Shown here: positions 35,587 through 44,021 of the stretch, in pieces
How the letters are laid out: each line of letters begins with the position of its first letter
Position numbering within the stretch: the stretch's first letter is position 1
NCBI RefSeq assembly: GCF_002086275.1
Contig: NZ_MVHT01000044.1
Location: 1-50,668 of the forward strand
Source: Mycobacterium intermedium
GTDB taxonomy: Bacteria; Actinomycetota; Actinomycetes; Mycobacteriales; Mycobacteriaceae
Length of the DNA stretch: 50,668 nt
Reading direction: 5' to 3'
The notes under the pieces: model-generated
Seen by the model: the letters and a program-made list of their open reading frames with translations, nothing else
The model's database searches: none
What the model was told of the DNA's origin: nothing
Position numbers and translations under genes: made by a program

Positions 35587-37092
35587 TCAGCCGCCCCGCG
35601 CCGCGATCATCGCCGAACGATTGACCTTGGTCGCCGCGGTCCGCGGAATGGCGTCGACGAACTCCACCGTCTTCGGCACCTTGTACGGCGCCAGCCGAGT
35701 CTTAGCATACTCGATCACCTGTTGCTCGGTCAGCGGGGCCTTGGCCAGTGGTGATGGCTGCACCACCGCATGCACCCGCCGTCCCCACCGTGCGTCGGAC
35801 AGACCGATCACGACGACGTCGGCGATGTCGGGGTGCCCGGACAGCGCGGATTCGACCTCGGCCGGAAAGACATTGGCGCCGCCAGTGATGATCATGTCGG
35901 CTCGGCGGTCGACGATATAGAGATAACCGTCCTCGTCCAGGTGGCCGATGTCTCCGGCGGACCGGAATCCGTCCTCCGTCGACGGCAGCGGCGGGGCGCC
36001 CCCGAGGTAGCGGTAGCCCGCACTCATCGGCGCGCGCAGGTACACATCGCCGTCTTCGCCCGGACCCAATGGGTTCTTGTCCGCGTCCAGGATCCGGATC
36101 TCGGTGTCCCGGAACCCGCGGCCAACGCTTCCCGGATGATTCAGCCATTCGTCCCCGCGCAGCGCGGTGAGCCCTAGATTCTCCGTCATGCCATAGGCGA
36201 TGACGATCTGCTCCGGGCTGAGCAGTTCGAACCAGGTTCGCAGCAGGGGCGGCGGCATCACCGCGGCGCCCTGCAGGATGAACACAATGCTGGACAGGTC
36301 CCGCTGCCGGATGTCCGGGAGCGCGGCGATGCGCGCCAACATCGTCGGAGTGGCCGTGAAGTTGGTGATCCGGAACCGCTCGATCACGTCCACAACCAAT
36401 GCCGCATCGAACTTTTCGAGCACCACCAGATGGTCGCCGTCCAGCAGCATGAAGAAGGTGGCGAAGCCGTTGGTGTGGTACATCGGTGCGGGCACCATGA
36501 TGGTCTGCGGCTTGGCGACGGGCGTCCAGTTCGCCAGGAAGGGCTCGCCTTGCTGAGGGATCCACAACGACGGTGCCAAGGTCAGGATCACCTTGGGCAC
36601 GCCCGTCGAACCGCTGCTGCAGATGCCGTTGGCGGTCGGCGAAACCGCCTCGGGCAGTGGACTTCCAGACTCCTTACCCGCACGGGCGTCCAATTCCCAC
36701 CGGGTCTGCTCATCGACGACGACGGCGGGGTTGATCACCGCGCGCACGCGACTGCGCTCCCACTCGGGCAGATCCCAGTGCATGGGAACGGGGACCGCGC
36801 CGATCTTCCAGCAGCCCAGGGCGGCCAGAATTAGATGCAGCGAGTTCGGGATGGCAAGTGCGACCAAAGAACCCGTGGTAGCGCCGGTGGCGGCCAGGGC
36901 CCGGCCCCACTGGTTGGCGCGGACATCGAGTTCACCGAAGGTCAGCGCCTGGGTGCTGCCGTCGAGCGCGACGATGGTCACCGCCGGCTTGTCGGGCCGT
37001 TCTTCGGCGAGGCCCTGCAACTTGGTCCCGAACGGGATGCCGTCGGCAAACGGGTTGACCGGCTCGCTGGCCGTGGCGGGTTGGGTGCTCAT
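35587..37092 (-). CDS. Acyl-CoA synthetase (FadD), last gene of the five-gene operon
   Basis: A 501-residue AMP-forming ligase of the group that includes bile-acid and steroid-acid CoA ligases. Phosphate loop ICSSGSTGVPKVIL, then PAPMYHTNGF, AYGMTENLG, RSAGDIGHLDEDGYLYIVDR, MIITGGANVFPAEVE and the terminal TKVNRSAM with the catalytic Lys. It shares an ATGA overlap (37089-37092) with the upstream FadE gene, so CoA activation and dehydrogenation are made together. A natural reading is that it activates the acid that the two FadE pairs then oxidise. Confidence 0.9.
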   Translation of the reverse strand: MSTQPATASEPVNPFADGIPFGTKLQGLAEERPDKPAVTIVALDGSTQALTFGELDVRANQWGRALAATGATTGSLVALAIPNSLHLILAALGCWKIGAVPVPMHWDLPEWERSRVRAVINPAVVVDEQTRWELDARAGKESGSPLPEAVSPTANGICSSGSTGVPKVILTLAPSLWIPQQGEPFLANWTPVAKPQTIMVPAPMYHTNGFATFFMLLDGDHLVVLEKFDAALVVDVIERFRITNFTATPTMLARIAALPDIRQRDLSSIVFILQGAAVMPPPLLRTWFELLSPEQIVIAYGMTENLGLTALRGDEWLNHPGSVGRGFRDTEIRILDADKNPLGPGEDGDVYLRAPMSAGYRYLGGAPPLPSTEDGFRSAGDIGHLDEDGYLYIVDRRADMIITGGANVFPAEVESALSGHPDIADVVVIGLSDARWGRRVHAVVQPSPLAKAPLTEQQVIEYAKTRLAPYKVPKTVEFVDAIPRTAATKVNRSAMIAARGG

Positions 37093-38033
37093 GCCGAAAT
37101 AGGCGTACTGAACAGGGTTTCCAGCGATCCGTCGCGCACGCCGGGCAGCAGCCGCAGGCTCAGCGCCTCGGTGCTCAGCGGCAGCCGAATCAGCGGCTGG
37201 ACATGCCGGTCCAACACGCTGATGTCGGACTCGTCGCAAAAGCCGAGCGCGCCGAGCAACTGATGGGCCGTGCGCAGCACCTGGCGTGCGGTGTCCGCGG
37301 CCTTGAGCCGCAACAGCAAGGCATCCGCCGTAGCGACCGGTATCGGAACCGATTTCGTCCGGCTGAGAGTGTATTTCGCGAGCTCGTGCAGTCCGCGCAC
37401 CGCCACGGCGGCATCCGCGACCGCGAACCTGACGGCTTGAAAATCCGCCAGCGCCTTGCCGAACTGGATTCGCGTCTGCACGTGCTCGGTCGCGATGTCC
37501 AACGACCGCTGCACCGTTCCCAGAATCCGCCACGATCCCAGCACGAGATGAAGGTTAACGTCGGTGGCCGGCACCGTTCCCTCGGGTCCTTCAGGTCCGG
37601 CCAAGGTGGCCGACACCAGGAACGGTCCCAGCTTGGCGTTGGACCGCGGCCCCAGCTGCGGGCGGTAGAGGTGACCGTCGAGGTCGGTGGCAGCCCACTC
37701 GCCCGCCAAGTCGCCGTGGTCGATGCGGGGGGCTTCCGGGTTGACCAACGCCAGTCGGGCACCGTCGATCGTGAGAAGTGCTTCGACCAGTGGGTAGGGC
37801 AACGCGGTGGCGCCGGCGGCTTGGCAGAGGACCGCTGCCGCGAGGAGGTCGTCGGATCCGGACCGGACATCGAGTTCGAACGCGCCGACCTCGTCCAGGG
37901 CGGCGCGAGCGGAGTCGCGAACGGCGTCGTCGGTCTCGGCGCGGAGCGCGGCCTGCGGCCCTCCCACCCGGGCGAGGCGCTTGCCGGCGACGCTGGCGAA
38001 TTCGGAAATATCCTGTGGTAGTCCGGTATTCAC
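37089..38033 (-). CDS. Acyl-CoA dehydrogenase (FadE), small-type subunit
   Basis: A 314-residue, shortened acyl-CoA dehydrogenase-like chain. The C-terminal domain has TRIQFGKALADFQAVRF and LGALGFCDESDISVLDRHVQP, where functional subunits usually read H-G-G-x-G-x-T-x-E-x-D-L; the histidine-glycine pair is altered. The middle domain is poorly conserved. It is probably the non-catalytic partner of the FadE encoded just upstream (38030-39190). GTG start at 38033 overlaps the upstream stop (GTGA) and has AGGAGA. Confidence 0.83.
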   Translation of the reverse strand: MNTGLPQDISEFASVAGKRLARVGGPQAALRAETDDAVRDSARAALDEVGAFELDVRSGSDDLLAAAVLCQAAGATALPYPLVEALLTIDGARLALVNPEAPRIDHGDLAGEWAATDLDGHLYRPQLGPRSNAKLGPFLVSATLAGPEGPEGTVPATDVNLHLVLGSWRILGTVQRSLDIATEHVQTRIQFGKALADFQAVRFAVADAAVAVRGLHELAKYTLSRTKSVPIPVATADALLLRLKAADTARQVLRTAHQLLGALGFCDESDISVLDRHVQPLIRLPLSTEALSLRLLPGVRDGSLETLFSTPISA

Positions 38034-39190
38034 CGGTGTTCTCCTAATACGTCGCGTGCCACCATCATGCGCTGGACTTCGATGGTGCCGGATGCCACGG
38101 TGGCGGCCTGTGCGTAGCGCCAATGGTCGTCGATCGCCCCGTGGAGTGCGGCCGACGGACCGCTGTCCAACGCGGTGGGCCCCAACGCGTCGAACAGCAA
38201 CTCCGCGACCGTTTGGTCGCAGGTGGTGGTGGCGATGCGCGCCGCACTGGCGGCTGCACCCGCGGACGGGTCGTCCTGCAGCGACACGGCGCGATAGGCC
38301 ATCAGGCGGGCCACCCGCAGGTCGGCCAACGCCCGAACCCAGCGGGCGCGAATCGATTCGGGCAGCTGGTCCCAGTCGTCACCGAGTTCGGCCTGCAATC
38401 GGTGCAGCAGCGATTCGCAGCGTGCATAGCGGGCGATGCCCACGCGTTCGAACGCCAGCGCTTCGCGCATCACCCGCCAGCCGTCGCCGGGTTCGCCCAG
38501 GATGTCGTCGTCGGTCGCCGGAAGGTCATCGAGGAACACCTCGTTGAGGTGATGCGGCCCGAGCATCGACGGAATCCCCCGGACGGTGAATCCGGGGCGG
38601 TCCATGGGAATGAGAAACAGGCTGAGCCGCTTGGGCTTCGGCGCGTCCGGATGGGTGCAGGCCGCCAACACGCACCACGACGCCATCCGGGCATACGAGG
38701 TCCACACCTTCTGGCCGGTGATGCGCCAACCGTTCGCCCCGTCCCGGACCGCGCGGGTGCGCAACGAGGCGAGATCGGTTCCGGCCTCCGGTTCGGAAAA
38801 TCCTTGGCACCAGATCACTTCACCGGATGCGATGGCGGACAGGTGTTTGGCCTTCTGTTCGGGTGTGCCGTGGCGCATGATCGCCGGGCCCACCCAGTTG
38901 ATGCCCATGTACTGCGGACCCCGGGGCTCGTAGTTGGCCCACATCTCTTCGCGCAGCACCGTCTGCTGCCATATCGAACCGCCTCCGCCACCATGCTCTT
39001 TCGGCCACGCCAACGCCAACAGGCCCTCGGCGGCCAGCAATTTGCAGAACGACTCGGTGGCGGCCAAGTCTTTGGGATCGTCGGTGCAGGCCCCGAGGAA
39101 ATCGGCCGGCAGGTTGTCGGATATCAACTGCCGCAGGTGCGTCCGAAGTTCGGCCGCGTCATCGCCGAGTTCGTAATCCATCGTCGTCAT
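38030..39190 (-). CDS. Acyl-CoA dehydrogenase (FadE), large-type subunit
   Basis: A 386-residue acyl-CoA dehydrogenase: LALAWPKEHGGGGGSIWQQ, the middle-domain FSEPEAGTDLASLRTRA and ITGQKVWTSYA, and the ending GTIEVQRMMVARDVLG. Partner of the small chain next to it. I chose ATG 39190 because it overlaps the upstream stop (ATGA); an internal ATG at 39181 is less likely. The operon order from upstream is small, large, large, small, FadD, so the two pairs are arranged as mirror images. Confidence 0.88.
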   Translation of the reverse strand: MTTMDYELGDDAAELRTHLRQLISDNLPADFLGACTDDPKDLAATESFCKLLAAEGLLALAWPKEHGGGGGSIWQQTVLREEMWANYEPRGPQYMGINWVGPAIMRHGTPEQKAKHLSAIASGEVIWCQGFSEPEAGTDLASLRTRAVRDGANGWRITGQKVWTSYARMASWCVLAACTHPDAPKPKRLSLFLIPMDRPGFTVRGIPSMLGPHHLNEVFLDDLPATDDDILGEPGDGWRVMREALAFERVGIARYARCESLLHRLQAELGDDWDQLPESIRARWVRALADLRVARLMAYRAVSLQDDPSAGAAASAARIATTTCDQTVAELLFDALGPTALDSGPSAALHGAIDDHWRYAQAATVASGTIEVQRMMVARDVLGEHR

Positions 39191-40281
39191 CCCTTCGGCA
39201 GCCCGAGCAGCCGCTCGGCAATGATGTTTCGCTGGACTTCGGAGGTCCCGCCGTAGATGGTCGCGGCCAATGCGTCTTGGCGCTCGAACAGCAGGTCGCG
39301 GTCGTGCGTCGCGCCCGGACCGGCCACCGCGGCGCTCAATTCCCAAACACGTTGCAGCGTAATAGATCCGAGAAGCTTCATGGTGTCTGCTTCCGGGCTT
39401 GGCCGTCCGGCCAGCTCGTTGCTCAGCGCGCGGTAGCCGGTGGCCCGCAGCGCTTCGGCGTCGGTGAGCAACGAACCCAGTTCCGCGTAGACGGCTTCGT
39501 CGTCAGCGCCCCTGATGGATTCGAGGCCGCGCTTGATCTCGACCCAGTTCATGATCCAGATCATCTGGCGTTCATGCTGCAGCGAAGCAAGCGCGACGTT
39601 CCAGCCACCATTGAGCGGACCCAGGAGGTTCTCGACGGGCACCTCGACGTCGTCGAGGAACACCTCGCAGAACGTCTCGTCCGAGATCGACGCCATCCGA
39701 ATGGGTTCGATGCGAACACCTGGTGATTGCAGGTCGAGGATAAGGCAAGAGATGCCACGGTGTTTCGGCGCCTCGGGGTCGGTGCGAGCGTACAGAGTGC
39801 ACCACCGCGACAGGTGTGCCTGCGTGGTCCAGATCTTGTGTCCGTTCACGCGGAAGACGTGGCCGTCCCGCTCGGCGCGGGTACGCAGTCCGGCGAAGTC
39901 TGACCCTGCCTCCGGCTCGGACATGCCCAGGGCCCACCACTCGTCGCCACGCAGCAGAGGTACCAGCAGGCGGTCTATCTGCTCTGGGGTCCCGAACTGC
40001 CGGATGCCAGGGGCGGCGACATTCGGGCCGGCGATGTTGGGCATCTTGGGCGCAGACCGCAGCGCCGCCTCGACCCGGATTTCCATGGCGTCGCGCAAAC
40101 CCAGCGAACGACCACCGTGCTCGCGCGGCCAGGTAGGTTGCAGCCACCCCGCTTCGAACGCCGCGCGCTGGTACGCGCGCCGCAGCGTCAGGTCCCAGCG
40201 GTACTCGGAATAACGCTCGTAGTAGTCGGCGGGCAGAAACTCGGTCAGCCAGGTGCTGAATTCGTCGATGACGCCGGTCAT
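39187..40281 (-). CDS. Acyl-CoA dehydrogenase (FadE), large-type subunit
   Basis: A 364-residue enzyme: GWLQPTWPREHGGRSLG, MSEPEAGSDFAGLRTRA, VNGHKIWTTQAH, and YGGTSEVQRNIIAERLLG, a fully conserved FadE C-terminus. The N-terminus (FLPADYYERYSEYRWD) is characteristic of actinobacterial FadE in steroid-type clusters. It overlaps the upstream small FadE gene by ATGA. Likely forms an alpha2beta2 heteromer with it and introduces a double bond in a CoA ester. Confidence 0.9.
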   Translation of the reverse strand: MTGVIDEFSTWLTEFLPADYYERYSEYRWDLTLRRAYQRAAFEAGWLQPTWPREHGGRSLGLRDAMEIRVEAALRSAPKMPNIAGPNVAAPGIRQFGTPEQIDRLLVPLLRGDEWWALGMSEPEAGSDFAGLRTRAERDGHVFRVNGHKIWTTQAHLSRWCTLYARTDPEAPKHRGISCLILDLQSPGVRIEPIRMASISDETFCEVFLDDVEVPVENLLGPLNGGWNVALASLQHERQMIWIMNWVEIKRGLESIRGADDEAVYAELGSLLTDAEALRATGYRALSNELAGRPSPEADTMKLLGSITLQRVWELSAAVAGPGATHDRDLLFERQDALAATIYGGTSEVQRNIIAERLLGLPKG

Positions 40282-41333
40282 ATTGTGTCCCCGCTCTGGC
40301 TGCAGAAGCGGCGGCCTAACTCGGCGTACAACGCACGGCTGTCGCCGAGCATCGCCGCTCCCTGCCACGCGTGCCGGACGTAGAGGTGGGCGTCGTGCTC
40401 CCAAGTCTGCCCGAGCGCGCCGTGCACCTGGACTGCGGTGCGCGCACAGTTGGCCGCGGCGTCCCCAGCGGCCGCCTTGGCCATTGCCGCGGTGGTCCAG
40501 TCGCCGTTGGCGGCCGCGGCGTAGGTCAGGCTTCGGGCCCGCTCGACGCTGACGTAGTTGTCTGCCAGCGCGTGTTTGATCCCCTGGAACGCGCCGATCG
40601 GCGTGCCGAATTGCCGCCTGTTCTTGGCATGTTCGACGGACAGGTGCAGTGCGGCAGCGGCGACTCCGACTAGATCGGCCGACGCGGCCACCAGCGGTGC
40701 GGTCAACACCGATTCGACGCTGTTGATGGGCGCCGTCGCCAGGGGTTCCGCGTCAACTTCGACGTCGGCGACGGGATGCGCGGGGTCGTGGGCCTCGCCG
40801 GACTCGATTGCCACGCCATTGCCGACGCGCGCGACCGCGACCGCCACCCCGTCGTCGGTCGTGGCCAGCGTGACGAGGAGTTCCGCTCGCGGCAGGTTCG
40901 GGACCGCGACCGCGCGCCCGCGCAGCCGTCCCTGCCGCAGCGACATGGGCGCTCCCGCCAGTCGTTGGCCGGGGGAGTGAACAGCCAGCGTGGCGACGAC
41001 GCCGCTGGCAATCTCGCTGAGGACGCCGTCGAACTCGCTGCCGCACGCGCGCAGCACGCCGGCGGCCAGACCGACGCTGCTCAACAACGGGACGGGCGCC
41101 AGGGCCGCGCCGCACTCCTCGAGAACCACTACCCGCTCCAACGGACCCAAGTCCGCGGAGTCCGGCGCGGCCAGCTCCGTCCAGCCCAGGTCCGCTACCG
41201 TCTTCCACAGCGGTCGCCAGCGTTCCGGATCCGCGAGGGCTTGGTGTGCAACGTCGGGGGGACACTCGGTGCGCAGGACGTCGCGCACGGTGTCGCGCAA
41301 CGACAGCTGCTCCGAAGTCAGACCAACATCCAT
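40278..41333 (-). CDS. Acyl-CoA dehydrogenase (FadE), small-type subunit, first gene of the operon
   Basis: A 351-residue acyl-CoA dehydrogenase: AKNRRQFGTPIGAFQGIKHALAD near the FAD site and QVHGALGQTWEHDAHLYVRH. The ATG at 41333 lies two bases past a plausible leaderless start from TATGTT (41348-41343), within the AT-rich element shared with 25210 and 46711. No strong ribosome site is seen. Partner of the large subunit in the next gene. Divergent from the LLM gene at 41392. Confidence 0.88.
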   Translation of the reverse strand: MDVGLTSEQLSLRDTVRDVLRTECPPDVAHQALADPERWRPLWKTVADLGWTELAAPDSADLGPLERVVVLEECGAALAPVPLLSSVGLAAGVLRACGSEFDGVLSEIASGVVATLAVHSPGQRLAGAPMSLRQGRLRGRAVAVPNLPRAELLVTLATTDDGVAVAVARVGNGVAIESGEAHDPAHPVADVEVDAEPLATAPINSVESVLTAPLVAASADLVGVAAAALHLSVEHAKNRRQFGTPIGAFQGIKHALADNYVSVERARSLTYAAAANGDWTTAAMAKAAAGDAAANCARTAVQVHGALGQTWEHDAHLYVRHAWQGAAMLGDSRALYAELGRRFCSQSGDTI

Positions 41334-41340
41334 AAGACCC

Positions 41341-41358
41341 CTAACATAATAAAAATAG
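41341..41358. promoter_or_regulatory. AT-rich operator-like element, copy 2 (divergent promoter)
   Basis: Eighteen bases matching 25210-25227 at 16 positions and 46711-46728 at 15. It occupies the 58-base gap between the FadE operon and the LLM gene. Minus-strand TATTAT/TATGTT and plus-strand TAAACT (41359-41364) are TANNNT -10 candidates. Confidence 0.6.
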
Positions 41359-41391
41359 TAAACTAGCGGTTCGCTTGCAATCGGAGGGCGC

Positions 41392-42258
41392 ATGGTCGAG
41401 TGGTATCTGTTCCTGCCGCAGGTGCGGCTGCCGGTGGCCGACATCGTCGAACGCGCCCGTCGTGCGGAGGCCGGCGGATTTGACGGCATCGCCTTCATCG
41501 ATCACCTGGAAGCGCCGGGTCGGCCCAGCGAAAGCATCTGGGAGGCAATGAGCATTGCCACTTGGGTCGCCGCCAAGACGCAGCGCCTAAAGGTGGGTCA
41601 CCTGGTGCTCTGTGACGCCTTTCGGCATCCGGCGGTGCTGGCCAAGCAGGCCGTCACACTGTCGGCCGCGTCCGAAGGCAGGTTCGAGCTCGGTTTGGGT
41701 TCCGGGTCCTGGCCCGCGGAGTTAACCAGATTCGGTGTCGGCCAGCAGGATCCGATAGCGCGGGTCGAACAACTGGGTCGACACCTGGCCGTCATCAAGG
41801 AGTACTGGGGTGACGGAGACCGGGGCCAGCTGCCCAGGCCGGAATATCCAATCCCGCTGATTCTAGGCGGTCGCGGGCCACGGATGATGGAACTTGTTCG
41901 TACATACGCTGATTGGTGGAATCTGCAGTGCACCCACGTTGACAGGCTGCCGCAGTTGGCCGCCGCCGCGGGACCGGCGCGGATCTCGGTCCAGCAGATG
42001 GTGGGCTTCGTCCGCGCCAAGGACGATCCCGCTGCCGTCCGCGAGGTGAGCAACCGGCGCTTTGGCCATCTGGGACCGGGGTTGGTCTGCGGCGATGCCG
42101 GCGAACTCGTCGAGTATTTCGAAGGTTTGGCGGCGCAACGAGTGGAGCGGTTCTACGTGTGGTTCGCCGACTTCGCCGCGCCCGAATCACTCACCGAATT
42201 CGGCGAATCCGTGATCAAGGGCTTTACTCCCGAGCACCTTGGGCGCCTTGGGCGTTGA
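41392..42258 (+). CDS. LLM class F420-dependent oxidoreductase (short form)
   Basis: A 288-residue LLM-fold protein: WYLFLPQVRLPVADIV at the first strand, GGFDGIAFIDH, the FELGLGSGSWPAEL loop and PLILGGRGPRMMELV. It is shorter and distinct from the two MSMEG_2256-type enzymes in the window. GGAGGG precedes ATG by three to four bases. Single gene whose promoter is shared with the FadE operon. The TGA stop (42256-42258) lies in the left arm of the next hairpin repeat. Confidence 0.87.
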   Translation: MVEWYLFLPQVRLPVADIVERARRAEAGGFDGIAFIDHLEAPGRPSESIWEAMSIATWVAAKTQRLKVGHLVLCDAFRHPAVLAKQAVTLSAASEGRFELGLGSGSWPAELTRFGVGQQDPIARVEQLGRHLAVIKEYWGDGDRGQLPRPEYPIPLILGGRGPRMMELVRTYADWWNLQCTHVDRLPQLAAAAGPARISVQQMVGFVRAKDDPAAVREVSNRRFGHLGPGLVCGDAGELVEYFEGLAAQRVERFYVWFADFAAPESLTEFGESVIKGFTPEHLGRLGR

Positions 42259-42315
42259 GTCTGCGCGTGGGGCGGAGAAGTGCGAGTAGACGCCGCCAAA
42301 AATGCAGAGTCAACG
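42254..42315. repeat. Hairpin repeat, family A, copy 2
   Basis: Arms GTTGAGTCTGC (42254-42264) and GCAGAGTCAAC (42304-42314), one mismatch, around a conserved GGCGGAGAAGTGCGAGTAG core shared with copies 1 and 3. The LLM stop codon lies in the left arm. Confidence 0.8.
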
Positions 42316-42335
42316 GGAGGGTGGGGCGTTGCGGC

Positions 42336-42396
42336 GTTGAGTCTGCGTCTGGGGCGGAGAAGTGCGAGTAGGCGCCGCCAAAAGTGCAGAGTCAAC
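42336..42396. repeat. Hairpin repeat, family A, copy 3
   Basis: A second copy 82 bases after copy 2, nearly identical to it (arms 42336-42346 and 42386-42396). Its right arm ends inside the C-terminus of the convergent SDR gene (stop at 42392). Confidence 0.8.
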
Positions 42397-43126
42397 GCGA
42401 GTCGGAAGGCCGCGCCGCCTCGGCGCGGCGGAGAGCCTCCGTCGGCACCACGGGCGGACGGGCGAAGGGGCCACGCTGCACGGCGCTCAGCCTGATCTCG
42501 GGTAGGTCGACGGACGAATCGACGGTGTCCAGCCACGCGACCGTTTCAGCGACGTCGGAAACTTGGATCGCATACATCTCGAAGGGAACGTCTTGCAGCA
42601 TCTCGGTTTCCACCGGACCCGGCGTCACGATGTGGACACTGATCCCGTCACGGTCGACTTCGAGTGCCAGAGCACGGGCGAACGCGTTCATGCCGGCCTT
42701 CGACGCGGAATACGCAGTGCGGGCGGGCATCGGCTCGTGCGCGGCCGACGAGGAGATGAACACCAGTCGCGAGCCCGCGCGCATTCGCGGCAGCACAGCC
42801 GAGGTCACCACGAAGCAGGAATCGAGGTTCGCCGAAATGATGCTCTGCCACTGGTCGAAAGTCTGCTTGCGCGCATAGGTTCCGCCCAGCGTGCCCGCCG
42901 CGTGGACAACGAGGTCGATTCGATCGAGGTGGCTTATCGCCTCGCTGAACCCGGTCGGATCGGAGGCATCGGCCACAATGTAACGCGCGCCGATCTCGGT
43001 GGCCGCGGCGCGCAGCGGCGCTTCCCGGCGCGCCACCAGAACCACGTCATAGCCACGTTCACATAGCTTGGCGGCGCATCCCTTTCCGATCCCACCGCTG
43101 CCGCCGGTGACCAACGCGGTACGCAA
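42392..43126 (-). CDS. Short-chain dehydrogenase/reductase
   Basis: A 244-residue SDR: TGGSGGIGKG, VVHAAG, FISSSAAHEP with the catalytic Ser and YSASK. Basic residues after beta-2 (ARREAPL) favour NADP(H). Start is TTG at 43126, the first codon that gives the full nucleotide motif; GGGAG lies close upstream. It follows the GntR stop by eight bases and should be one operon with it. Its last codons run into the right arm of hairpin copy 3. Confidence 0.83.
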   Translation of the reverse strand: MRTALVTGGSGGIGKGCAAKLCERGYDVVLVARREAPLRAAATEIGARYIVADASDPTGFSEAISHLDRIDLVVHAAGTLGGTYARKQTFDQWQSIISANLDSCFVVTSAVLPRMRAGSRLVFISSSAAHEPMPARTAYSASKAGMNAFARALALEVDRDGISVHIVTPGPVETEMLQDVPFEMYAIQVSDVAETVAWLDTVDSSVDLPEIRLSAVQRGPFARPPVVPTEALRRAEAARPSDSR

Positions 43127-43134
43127 TGTCTCCC

Positions 43135-43956
43135 TTAAGGTCGCCGGATATCCCGCGTGCGCGACAACGCCTGCGGGGACAGCGCATAGATCCGTTGGTC
43201 GGGCCGGCCGGACAACACATAGGTCTGCGTGTCGGCCAGGTGGCGACCCGCGATGCGTCGCGCCCGGTCCACATCACCTTCGGCGATCGTCTCGGTCAGC
43301 TTGATGTGAGTGTTGAGCGCCGCGCGGCGCTTGGCCAGGGACGGGTAGGTGCCCCGGGCGGAGGTCTCATCGGCCCACTGTTGCTCGTGGCTGGTCCACA
43401 GGGTTTCCAGGCTGCCGACGACCGCGATGATGGTGTGGTTTCCGCAGCCCTTGACGATGAGATTGTGAAACTGCCGCCCGATTTCGGTGAAAGCCCGCCC
43501 GTCGTCGAGGTTTTCGGCCATGGCGTCGTTGACCTGCTTGAGTTCGGGCACCAGGGTGTCGGCGCGGTCAGGCCGCTGGGCCGCGAGTGCGGCGCAGGCG
43601 GGTTCGAGTTCCTGCAATGCCATGCCAAGGTCGGCCACCGCGACGGACTCGCTCTGCAGCAGCAGACCAAGCATGTAGGCAGCGCTCGTCTTGGCCGGCG
43701 CATGCACGACGGCGCCGCCGCGGTTGCCCCGCCGCACCGACACCAAACCTTCGGTCTCCAAGATCCGCAGCGCTTCTCGCAGCGAGACCAGGCTGACATT
43801 GAACTGCTCGACCAGTACCTCTTGGCGCGGCAGCAGATCGCCGTCGGCGAGTTCGCCGTCGATGATCTGGCGGCGCAACTCGTCGGCTACGATTTCGGCG
43901 ATCCTCGGCGCCGATAATCGGCGACGGGCGTCGGGTCCACTTCCCAAGGCGGTCAT
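43135..43956 (-). CDS. GntR-family regulator (FadR/FCD type)
   Basis: A 273-residue regulator. The winged helix covers about residues 14-85 (IADELRRQIIDGELADGDLLPRQ, then SLVSLREALRILETEGLVSV and RRGNRGGAVV); residues 100-235 are an all-helical FCD ligand domain with metal-site candidates in EIGRQFHNLIVKGCGNH. Such proteins bind organic acids or CoA esters. It is divergent from the double CoA-transferase gene, and the inverted repeat GCTATTT/AAATAGC at 43990-44018 lies between them, which fits autoregulation. The co-transcribed SDR follows. Confidence 0.88.
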   Translation of the reverse strand: MTALGSGPDARRRLSAPRIAEIVADELRRQIIDGELADGDLLPRQEVLVEQFNVSLVSLREALRILETEGLVSVRRGNRGGAVVHAPAKTSAAYMLGLLLQSESVAVADLGMALQELEPACAALAAQRPDRADTLVPELKQVNDAMAENLDDGRAFTEIGRQFHNLIVKGCGNHTIIAVVGSLETLWTSHEQQWADETSARGTYPSLAKRRAALNTHIKLTETIAEGDVDRARRIAGRHLADTQTYVLSGRPDQRIYALSPQALSRTRDIRRP

Positions 43957-43989
43957 CCGATCCTCGCGGTTCGCACAGTCACTGGCTTA

Positions 43990-44018
43990 GCTATTTTAGC
44001 AGTAATGGTATAAATAGC
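43990..44018. promoter_or_regulatory. Inverted-repeat operator candidate between GntR and CoA-transferase
   Basis: GCTATTT (43990-43996) and AAATAGC (44012-44018) are perfect complements 15 bases apart. TATAAATAGC (44009-44018) also occurs exactly at 25219-25228. TATAAA there may be the -10 box of a leaderless start at GTG 44022. Confidence 0.55.
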
Positions 44019-44021
44019 CGC

